A stretch of DNA of 48,000 nt. Source: CAZPBC01 sp964584775 (GTDB lineage Bacteria > Chlamydiota > Chlamydiia > Chlamydiales > SLFE01). The stretch covers positions 1 to 48,000 of the forward strand of contig CAZPBC010000012.1 in the NCBI GenBank assembly GCA_964584775.1, in the 5' to 3' direction. A program made the position numbers and the translations under genes. Positions within the stretch are counted from its first letter, which is position 1. Each line of letters opens with the position of its first letter. A model generated the notes under the pieces. It was not told the DNA's origin. It did no database searches and saw only the letters and a list, made by a program, of their open reading frames with translations. This document shows, one piece after another, positions 40,182 to 46,822 of this stretch.

Positions 40182-40803
40182 GAAGCACTTTGCCTAGATA
40201 CCCGGCTTTCAAAGTAGTACAGTCGTAATAGGTTCCTTTCTCAGGTTTATAACCATAAGCCACACGGACGGCACCATTTGGTTTGATCTCACGGACTGTC
40301 GCCATCCAAAACTCTTTCCTGTGCGTAACATGGAAGGGAAGGGCGACGACCCGTTCCCCAACCTGAAAAGCTCCCGACGTAGAAAAGATCGCTGAGACGC
40401 CAGAGGGTGGCTCACGCCAATGGGCGTGCAGCTTAGAAATCGCTGTTTCAGGGAAGAGAATCGTGTGCTCAAAGGGCTTACCATTTTGGACTAAAGCCTC
40501 AATCCGGGTCGCCTCATCTAGAAGAGGGGTCTCCTTAAGCTTTCGTTGGACAACACTCCTCAATGGTAACTCTTCCAAGGATTGAAGAGCTCGGCGTGCC
40601 CCCAAATCTGCGGAAGCCATGAGTTCCATCGCCCCTCTCATAGCTGTTGTAGCACGGCCATCAACAACGAGGGCGGCAAAATCGCGCATCACACCAGAGG
40701 AAGAAGCTGCTATTCGCAGCTCAGGACTGCTACAATGCCCAAGGACAAGAGCTCCAATTTCAGGAGGTAAGCTGTATATACCAGTCGGAATACCCATGGG
40801 CAT
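40126..40803 (-). CDS. F-box-like protein with C-terminal Tudor-like domain (candidate effector)
   Basis: A 225-residue protein. Residues about 9-45 match the F-box pattern: YSLPPEIGALVLGHCSSPEL followed by RIAASSSGVMRDFA, with the LPxE start and hydrophobic spacing intact. F-box domains recruit Skp1 of eukaryotic ubiquitin ligases and are widespread among secreted proteins of amoeba-associated bacteria, including environmental chlamydiae. Residues about 146-205 resemble a small Tudor/SH3-like barrel: FQVGERVVALPFHVTHRKEF, WMATVREIKPNGAVRVAYGY. Start is the ATG at 40803 or 40797; neither has a ribosome site, and a TATAAT lies immediately upstream. Both domain calls are by eye; the gene itself overlaps its convergent neighbour by 56 bases. 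Confidence 0.65.
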   Translation of the reverse strand: MPMGIPTGIYSLPPEIGALVLGHCSSPELRIAASSSGVMRDFAALVVDGRATTAMRGAMELMASADLGARRALQSLEELPLRSVVQRKLKETPLLDEATRIEALVQNGKPFEHTILFPETAISKLHAHWREPPSGVSAIFSTSGAFQVGERVVALPFHVTHRKEFWMATVREIKPNGAVRVAYGYKPEKGTYYDCTTLKAGYLGKVLLTTGEEVEKSSGDPGISC

Positions 40804-40885
40804 TATTATACCCGATGGAGGGATAATTTTAATAGCGAACTAAAATTTTAATTCCCAGGGTAGTTTTAAAGCCTCCTAAGCCAAC

Positions 40886-42511
40886 TTAAAAGAACGTAAC
40901 TGTACGCTCGCATTTTCCGATCGTACGTACAGGCTCAAATTTGCAGAGTTCTGCCATCACTAAAATTTGATTTGCCTTGAGATCGAGCTCTCTCTGCTCG
41001 GCAGGATCGTCAACAATAGGCCGCTCCACTGAACTGACGTTCGTGGCAGTTATTACACCCTCACTATCACTCTCCACATGAACTTTGTAGGTGAGTTGGC
41101 CAGTTACCTCGTGTTCAGGGACAGCATGCGCTTCGTCAAGAGAGAGTAAGTTACCGCTTTCATCAAAAGCGGGATTTTGAAAAACCCTCACGTGATCTGA
41201 AGTAACTCGTGTTTTTCCATCTTCATCTGTTTTCATCGCAATTTCCAATTTGGATAGAGTGTTATTGTGCTTTAGACGAAAACCCAGAGCCTGCTTAGGT
41301 AGAATCTCTGCAATTCCTCCACTGTTCTGAAACGACTGTGTGAAGTGATTTAGCCCGACTCGCAACGCCTTCCCCTCCTTATGAAACTTCCCCTCCTCTT
41401 GAAATATGGGATTCGTTTCAAGTGACTTGAGTAGAACTGCCAAAGCTTGTCCTGGAGACACCTCAGCAGGTTCTTCACCTACTTCTGCTTTAAAAGTGTT
41501 AATTATTATATCTCCAAGACTAGACTCAGCATCATACATAACTGTTTTAAGACCAAGATGGTCCACCATTGTCTCTAAAACTTGACTTAGTTCTTCGTAG
41601 TTCACTCGACCGTGCGTTTTATCTAAAAAAGCATTTAGTTTTTCCTCTACTATTTTCTTTTCCCTCCGTTCTTCGTCCCCTAATTCTTGGTCCTCTATTT
41701 CTATGTAATCTGAGCGTTTTGGAAATCTGCCCATAGCCTTAAATTCCTCACGGATATCTTCTGGCAATATACCCGTTTCTAAAAATGCCTCGTGGGTACC
41801 TTCTGGTAATGCAAACCTTTCTAGAAATGCTTCCCGGATATCTTCTTTCACTGCAACCGTATCAAAAATTCTATCCCTTGTGCTTTGAAGAATATCTTCG
41901 CCATCTTTATTTAAAACGCTAGTTCCTCGACCACGTATAAAGCGAACATAATCCTGTGGAAGCGTGGCTGTTCTTGAAGCACTTCCTTCTGAAGACAAAT
42001 CAGAGATTCCAATAACGATGGAATTAAGATTGTCCTTTGTGAAGTGTTGATATTTCGCTGTGTTTTTAAAGAACTCATTTGATGTAATCTTCATAACAGC
42101 TTCTTCTTTCGCCTCCAACATTTCATCCACTCTTGCATCTATCTCGAGACGGTCTCTCTCGTACTCTGCAAATCCCTTAAGTATGTTAGCTGCAATACCT
42201 GCACCCATTTTTGCATCGCCAGCACCTTCATTTCTAGCCCACTTTACGACGCGCTTCACTGTTTTTTGAACTTTCTTATCGACTTCTTTGATGGTGACAC
42301 TTCCATCTAGAACTTTGGCCGCTTGTTCAAAAACTTCGATGTGTGTTTTATGTTCCTCCCCAGTGAGTTTTATGGGATTTAGAGCAATTTCACCAGTCTT
42401 CTTATTAATACTGAGATTGAAGTGGTCCTTGATACGTGTATCACTAACATCTTTAAAGAGCTGAGTCAGGGGAGGTGTATGAACACCACCTATATCGCCT
42501 GGAGTAAGCAT
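40886..42511 (-). CDS. Hypothetical 541-residue protein with sigma-54 promoter (candidate effector)
   Basis: I do not recognise this protein. It has no signal peptide or membrane segment and is rich in Glu, Lys and Asp. Residues about 75-145 are helical. Residues about 221-263 hold three degenerate copies of a 14- to 15-residue unit: VKEDIREAFLERFAL, PEGTHEAFLETGIL, PEDIREEFKAMGRF. The C-terminal third (about 370-520) is richer in strands. AAGGAGGG (42516-42523) stands four bases before the ATG, and a sigma-54 promoter stands just upstream. The F-box-like gene follows 82 bases later on the same strand. This context suggests a regulated secreted protein, which is inference. Confidence 0.85.
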   Translation of the reverse strand: MLTPGDIGGVHTPPLTQLFKDVSDTRIKDHFNLSINKKTGEIALNPIKLTGEEHKTHIEVFEQAAKVLDGSVTIKEVDKKVQKTVKRVVKWARNEGAGDAKMGAGIAANILKGFAEYERDRLEIDARVDEMLEAKEEAVMKITSNEFFKNTAKYQHFTKDNLNSIVIGISDLSSEGSASRTATLPQDYVRFIRGRGTSVLNKDGEDILQSTRDRIFDTVAVKEDIREAFLERFALPEGTHEAFLETGILPEDIREEFKAMGRFPKRSDYIEIEDQELGDEERREKKIVEEKLNAFLDKTHGRVNYEELSQVLETMVDHLGLKTVMYDAESSLGDIIINTFKAEVGEEPAEVSPGQALAVLLKSLETNPIFQEEGKFHKEGKALRVGLNHFTQSFQNSGGIAEILPKQALGFRLKHNNTLSKLEIAMKTDEDGKTRVTSDHVRVFQNPAFDESGNLLSLDEAHAVPEHEVTGQLTYKVHVESDSEGVITATNVSSVERPIVDDPAEQRELDLKANQILVMAELCKFEPVRTIGKCERTVTFF

Positions 42512-42540
42512 AATTCCCTCCTTGTTTACCTAAGAAGAAA

Positions 42541-42556
42541 AGCATCAAGCGTGCCA
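42541..42556 (-). promoter_or_regulatory. Sigma-54 (-24/-12) promoter of the 541-residue protein gene
   Basis: On the minus strand this reads TGGCACGCTTGATGCT, preceded by T. The -24 half (TTGGCACG) is a perfect match to consensus; the -12 half reads ATGCT against TTGCW. GG and GC are 10 bases apart as required. Predicted start near 42530, giving a 19-base leader that carries the ribosome site. Confidence 0.7.
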
Positions 42557-42733
42557 ACGAGGAAATTAACCTGGATATTTCATAAGAGATTTAAAAAATG
42601 GGACAAAAAGCTCGATAAATTTGACATAAATTCCTCTCTGGAAAGGGTCTTGCACCCTTTCTAAGAGGGAGTTTGGTTGGAGTTGCCGAATAGCCTTTTG
42701 CGGCAGTTTTACGAATGCTTTTAAAATAGTAGA

Positions 42734-44497
42734 TTAAGTGACGATACCCTTGTAAACGAGCCGTTTTTCTGGGTCTAGGGTGACAAGACTGCCCTCTTTG
42801 AGGATGTGGCAGGCATCATCTGCTCGGACAATGGCAGGTTTGTTAAGCTCAGCTGCTTCACGGAGGAGGATCTCTGCCGACTGCGTATCTTCAACATGAT
42901 TTTGTAGAATCGCTCCTCGAGCATTTTCCAAGAAGGGGCGGTACTCCTCTGAGAAGCGCGTGAGGACGAGAATCTGGTCGCGGACCTGATAGGGCTCCAC
43001 ATATTCAAGAGAAAAGAGGATGGTGACATTCCCCCACGCCATCTCACCACGTCCCCCCTCACCGCGGACGAGGACTTCACCAATACTTTCAACCATCATG
43101 GTATTGGTCGTCCCTTCAAAACCGAAGGGTCGCCCTGCCGTCACAACGACCAGGTCACCAAAGGAGACGATCCCCTTTTGGAGAGCGAACTGGCTAATTT
43201 TTTCAAAAGCTTCGTCCACCGTATCTGGCTCGGGACAGTAATGAGGAATCACTCCCCATAAAAAAGCCATCTGGTGGAAACATTTCTTGGACGGAGTGAG
43301 TGCGACGATCGGCATCTGTGGTCGCAATCTTGATAGGAGAGCGGCTGTAGTTCCGCTTTTGGTCAAAGCAAAGACGGCTTTCGCATCTGAACTGTAGGCT
43401 GTCTTCACTGTTGCGAGAGTCACAGAGAGTGGAACGTTGTGATAAACGATACTCGCGTGGTGATCAAAGAAGTCGCGGTATTGAAAATCGGCCTCAGTCT
43501 CTTGAGCGATCGACTTCATGACCTGAACCGCCTCAATCGGAAATTTACCCACAGCCGTTTCCGCGCTGAGCATCACTGCAGAGGTCGAATCGTAGATGGC
43601 ATTTGCCACATCGGATGTTTCAGCACGTGTCGGGCGCATGTTGGAGATCATTGACTCCAGCATGTGTGTTGCTGTCACGGCGGGTTTCCCTGAGATACAG
43701 CTCTTGCGGATCATCATTTTTTGAAGGCGTGGCACCTGCGTCAAAGGAACTTCGACTCCCAGGTCACCACGTGCAACCATGATTCCATCAGCCACATGTA
43801 GGATGCTTTCTAAGTTATCGACGCCCATGCGATTTTCAATCTTGGCGATCACCCAAACATCGGTCTTTCCCTCTTCATGGATCAACTCTTTCACAGAGAT
43901 GACATCTTGTGCAGTGCGGACGAATGAAGCTGCGACGATATCCACATCCTGACGGCATCCGAAGCGGATGTCTTCGATATCTTTTTCACTCATCACGGGG
44001 AGGTCAAGATGCACATCGGGAATATTCACCCCCTTGCGGCTGCGGATGATTCCCCCATGATCGATCTGGACGGTCACCCCTTCGGGGCCGGTCTTGGTCA
44101 CATGAGACGAGATGTAGCCATCATCAAAGAGGACCTTCGTTCCGACTTCTAACTGGTCAAGGACAGATTCGGGAACAAGCGCGACTCGCTCCTCGTTTCC
44201 TTCGATCCGTTCACCTTGAAGGAGCCACTCCTGCCCTTTCCGGAGAAGACACTCACCCCCCTGAATACGGCCAATGCGGATTTCCGGCCCCTTAGTGTCG
44301 AGCATGATGGCAAGGGGCGCGTTCATCTCATCGCGCACCTCCTTCAGCATCTGGATGACCGGTTCATGCTCTTCATGAGACCCATGACTAAAGTTCAGGC
44401 GCGCCACATTCATCCCTGCCGCGATCAATTCAGCGATCTTCTCTTTGGTAGAGACGGAGGGTCCAATCGTGCAAATGATTTTGGTTCGTGTCCACAT
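42734..44497 (-). CDS. pyk: Pyruvate kinase with extra C-terminal domain
   Basis: Transfers phosphate from phosphoenolpyruvate to ADP at the end of glycolysis. Catalytic blocks: VARLNFSHGSHEEH (about 33-46), IMLDTKGPEIRIG, VIAKIENRMGVDNLE and GIMVARGDLGVEVPLTQVPR, then ATHMLESMISNMRPTRAETS and AVMLSAETAVGKFP. At 587 residues it is about 110 longer than E. coli PykF. The extra part (about 475-587) looks like the PEP-utiliser mobile domain found at the end of Bacillus pyruvate kinases, ending PAIVRADDACHILKEGSLVT, but without a TSHAA-type phosphohistidine loop. A strong inverted repeat lies directly upstream. Confidence 0.95.
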   Translation of the reverse strand: MWTRTKIICTIGPSVSTKEKIAELIAAGMNVARLNFSHGSHEEHEPVIQMLKEVRDEMNAPLAIMLDTKGPEIRIGRIQGGECLLRKGQEWLLQGERIEGNEERVALVPESVLDQLEVGTKVLFDDGYISSHVTKTGPEGVTVQIDHGGIIRSRKGVNIPDVHLDLPVMSEKDIEDIRFGCRQDVDIVAASFVRTAQDVISVKELIHEEGKTDVWVIAKIENRMGVDNLESILHVADGIMVARGDLGVEVPLTQVPRLQKMMIRKSCISGKPAVTATHMLESMISNMRPTRAETSDVANAIYDSTSAVMLSAETAVGKFPIEAVQVMKSIAQETEADFQYRDFFDHHASIVYHNVPLSVTLATVKTAYSSDAKAVFALTKSGTTAALLSRLRPQMPIVALTPSKKCFHQMAFLWGVIPHYCPEPDTVDEAFEKISQFALQKGIVSFGDLVVVTAGRPFGFEGTTNTMMVESIGEVLVRGEGGRGEMAWGNVTILFSLEYVEPYQVRDQILVLTRFSEEYRPFLENARGAILQNHVEDTQSAEILLREAAELNKPAIVRADDACHILKEGSLVTLDPEKRLVYKGIVT

Positions 44498-44506
44498 AAT
44501 ATAGTG

Positions 44507-44555
44507 ACAAGATAATTAAAAAACCCCCTGAATGCAAGGACTTTAATTATCTTGT
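44507..44555. promoter_or_regulatory. 14-bp perfect inverted repeat over the pyk promoter
   Basis: ACAAGATAATTAAA (44507-44520) and TTTAATTATCTTGT (44542-44555) are exact reverse complements around a 21-base centre. On the minus strand TTGCAT, 17 bases and TATCTT form a possible pyk promoter whose -10 lies in one arm. The pyk ATG is nine bases away. Confidence 0.65.
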
Positions 44556-44612
44556 TAGGCCCCCTCTTGATTTATTACACACCGGTTGTTATGAGGAGGT
44601 TTGGAGGTCCTA

Positions 44613-44798
44613 ATGATAAAAAATCTCGCTAAGTCGCTATCCCCTACTGTCCCGAGCACCCCTGCATCTTGGCAGAAACCAGGAGTGAAGTTACTCGGAG
44701 CTAGCCACGCTCTACCTGTGGCCTTTCCTAAATTCGAAGCGTCCTCCTCGCCACGCAGCCTAAGTGAGCGTGTTAGAATGGGTTATAGCAGTCGATAA
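44613..44798 (+). CDS. Small hypothetical protein (61 residues)
   Basis: A short frame between divergent pyk and the end of the Nif3 gene. GGAGGT (44603-44608) stands four bases before the ATG at 44613, a good ribosome site in otherwise non-coding DNA. The product is basic, Ser/Pro-rich, without membrane segment: it begins MIKNLAKSLSPTVPSTPASW and ends SERVRMGYSSR. The last 26 bases overlap the convergent Nif3 gene. I do not recognise it. It could be a small secreted or regulatory protein, or a chance frame. Confidence 0.45.
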   Translation: MIKNLAKSLSPTVPSTPASWQKPGVKLLGASHALPVAFPKFEASSSPRSLSERVRMGYSSR

Positions 44799-45528
44799 AC
44801 TCAGCAGAGAGACCCATCTCTTTCTGAAGCCATTCAGCTAAAGCCTTGGGACCCACCCGTTCTGTGGCGGAGTGTCCGAGTGCGTAAAAATGGACCTTCT
44901 CCTCAAATGCCATCGACCATGCCGGTTCGTCATAGTTTCCAGAGACCATGGCATCGACACCTTTCTTTGCCGCTTCACTCAAAAACTTCCAACCTCCTCC
45001 AGAGACAATCCCGATCGTGTCGATTTGCTGAGGGCCCCCGAGCGCAACAGCGGCGGAGTGAGTATAGTACTCTTCAAGTTTGGATTGGAGCTCCTCTCCA
45101 GAACAGGGAGCGACCTTCCCTTTGACTCCGATGAAGAGTCCATCCACTTCACCAAACGGCTCGAGCTCCGTCATGCCCAGCTGCCTTGCCGCGTAGGCAT
45201 TGTTCCCAATTTCGAGGTGGGCGTCCATGGGCAGGTGATACCCTAAAAGAGAGATTCCCTCGTCTAAAAGAAGTCGAATCTTCTCTCTCTTAGAACCTTG
45301 TATGCGTGGATCCTCTCCTTTCCAAAAAAGGCCGTGGTGGACAATCAGGCAGTCGACCCCTCTCTCCTTCGCCTCCTCAAGCGTCTCTAGGTTTGCAGAG
45401 ACGGCCGTGGCGATTTTTTTAACCTCTTCTCTTCCTTCGACTTGCAACCCATTCGGGCAATAATCTCGAAAGCTACCAGGCTGATACAGCTGGTCCAGCT
45501 GCTGACAAAGCTCTTGTAAAGTAATCAC
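44773..45528 (-). CDS. Nif3-like dinuclear metal protein (DUF34/YbgI family)
   Basis: A 251-residue member of the Nif3/YbgI family, proposed to be GTP cyclohydrolase-like or a metal-binding hydrolase; the true role is unsettled. Motifs are YCPNGLQVEG (about 23-32), CLIVHHGLFWKGEDPRIQGS with metal-binding histidines, LLGYHLPMDAHLEIGNNAYA, and GHSATERVGPKALAEWLQ near the C-terminus. The start is a GTG at 45528, six bases after GGAG; longer in-frame starts would run into the divergent rpiA gene and add an unrelated hydrophobic leader. Chlamydiaceae keep a Nif3-family gene near groEL-pepF too. Confidence 0.92.
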   Translation of the reverse strand: MITLQELCQQLDQLYQPGSFRDYCPNGLQVEGREEVKKIATAVSANLETLEEAKERGVDCLIVHHGLFWKGEDPRIQGSKREKIRLLLDEGISLLGYHLPMDAHLEIGNNAYAARQLGMTELEPFGEVDGLFIGVKGKVAPCSGEELQSKLEEYYTHSAAVALGGPQQIDTIGIVSGGGWKFLSEAAKKGVDAMVSGNYDEPAWSMAFEEKVHFYALGHSATERVGPKALAEWLQKEMGLSAEFIDCYNPF

Positions 45529-45568
45529 ATTCAACTCCAATATGAGAAAAAAATAACTATAACAAATC

Positions 45569-46267
45569 ATGACAATTTCCAGCAGAGACAAAGTCGCTAA
45601 AGCCAAGGAGGCAGCAGGTCAACAGGCAGCCCAATGGGTGCAGGAAGGGATGTTGGTTGGGATCGGAACAGGCTCCACAGCCGCATTCTTCATTGACCAC
45701 CTCGCAAAGCGCGTTCAAGGGGGCCTTAAAATCCAGGCCGTCGCCACCTCTATCGAATCCGAAGAACATGCACGTCGTGTGGGCATCGAAATCCTTTCGA
45801 TCGACGAGATCAGCCGCATCGACCTCACTGTAGATGGTGCTGACGAAATCGATCTCAAAAAGCGGATGATCAAAGGTGGTGGTGGTGCTCTTCTTCGTGA
45901 GAAGATCGTGGCAAGCAACAGCGATGAAATGGTCGTGATTGTCGATGACGAGAAGTGCCACGACGAACTTGGCGGCGTAAAACTCCCTGTTGAAGTCGCT
46001 CCCTTTGGAGCACAGCTCACTTTAAAGAAGATCACACGCCTAGGGCTTCAAGCAAACTTACGCGAAAATGAAGAGGGCTCGCTTTACCTCACCGATAACC
46101 ATCACTACATCATCGACATCGAACCGAGTGACTCTTTTGCAAAGGCGGAAGAGCTTGAGGAGCGCCTGAAAGCGATACCGGGCGTTCTGGAGACCGGATT
46201 CTTCATTCAAATGGCGGGCCGAGTGATCGTCGGGCATGCCGATGGAACCGTGGAGATCCGCACATGA
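45569..46267 (+). CDS. rpiA: Ribose-5-phosphate isomerase A
   Basis: Interconverts ribose 5-phosphate and ribulose 5-phosphate, linking the oxidative branch genes at 15.8-19.1 kb to nucleotide synthesis. Signature motifs are LVGIGTGSTAAFFIDHLA (about 29-46), LTVDGADEIDLKKRMIKGGG and ALLREKIVA. 232 residues, the normal length. There is no ribosome site; a TATAAC (45558-45563) lies five bases before the ATG, so the message may be leaderless. Only 40 bases separate it from the divergent Nif3 gene. It overlaps the next gene as ATGA. Confidence 0.95.
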   Translation: MTISSRDKVAKAKEAAGQQAAQWVQEGMLVGIGTGSTAAFFIDHLAKRVQGGLKIQAVATSIESEEHARRVGIEILSIDEISRIDLTVDGADEIDLKKRMIKGGGGALLREKIVASNSDEMVVIVDDEKCHDELGGVKLPVEVAPFGAQLTLKKITRLGLQANLRENEEGSLYLTDNHHYIIDIEPSDSFAKAEELEERLKAIPGVLETGFFIQMAGRVIVGHADGTVEIRT

Positions 46268-46683
46268 GCGTTTTGTCTGAACTCGTCCTCCTCTCTTTTG
46301 AAAAAGTCATGCAGACTAGGGCCTATACGGTCATTGTCCTCGGCACCGAAAAGAAAAAATTTGCCATCTACACCGACCCCTCCACAGGTAAAACCCTCCA
46401 GCTTTTTTTGACAGGCACAGAGAAGCCAAGACCCCTCACGCACGACATGATCAACTCGCTTCTTGGCGCTGCTGAAATCCGGGTCATGCAGGTCGTGATC
46501 TATGACATCCAAGACACCATCTACTTTGCCCGCCTCTTCGTGGAGCAAATGAACGGCGATATCCGACACATCATCGAGATCGACTGCCGACCCAGCGATT
46601 CGATCATCCTCGCTTTGATGCATAATGCCCCGATTTTCTGTACAAAAGAAGTGTTGGAAAAAACGGTTCCTTTAGAAGAGTAA
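46264..46683 (+). CDS. Bifunctional nuclease domain (DUF151) protein
   Basis: A 139-residue protein of the BFN/DUF151 family. Characteristic elements are YTVIVLGTEKKKFAIYTDPS, a helix with LTHDMINSLLGAAEIRVMQV, then VIYDIQDTIYFARLFVEQ, and RPSDSIILALMHNAPIFCTK at the end. Relatives have RNase and DNase activity in plants and are found in many bacteria with unknown role. Its ATG overlaps the rpiA stop (ATGA, 46264-46267), so the two are translated together. Confidence 0.9.
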   Translation: MSVLSELVLLSFEKVMQTRAYTVIVLGTEKKKFAIYTDPSTGKTLQLFLTGTEKPRPLTHDMINSLLGAAEIRVMQVVIYDIQDTIYFARLFVEQMNGDIRHIIEIDCRPSDSIILALMHNAPIFCTKEVLEKTVPLEE

Positions 46684-46822
46684 AATCTAGACAATCACAG
46701 AAGAACTCTCTGGTCTAAACATTTGCTCGACCCAGTTTTCCAGAATGACTTAGGATTCAGATGGAGAATTTAAGGTTTCCTTAGACCGGAAGCTACTTGT
46801 TTTGGATAATTGACTTGTAATG
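46684..46822. other. Spacer with a distant inverted repeat
   Basis: Between the convergent DUF151 gene and the charged coiled-coil gene. TCTGGTCTAA (46709-46718) and TTAGACCGGA (46781-46790) are inverted copies with one mismatch, 62 bases apart. They could close a long RNA stem. I see no gene in this stretch. Confidence 0.35.

Noticed and set aside
42621..42661. A perfect TTGACA and a GAAAGGGT/ACCCTTTC hairpin downstream of it on the plus strand
   Set aside because: No -10 box at 16-18 bases and no gene on the plus strand after it; the hairpin has no T-run. Could be part of the pyk 3' end, but not supportable as a promoter or RNA gene.
42422..42664. An 80-codon plus-strand frame over the start of the 541-residue gene
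   Set aside because: It lies mostly antisense to a gene with a strong ribosome site and promoter and has no ribosome site of its own.
45529..45606. A longer Nif3 protein with a hydrophobic leader from an ATG-like start at 45606
   Set aside because: It would overlap the start of divergent rpiA; a GTG with GGAG six bases upstream gives the normal Nif3 N-terminus.
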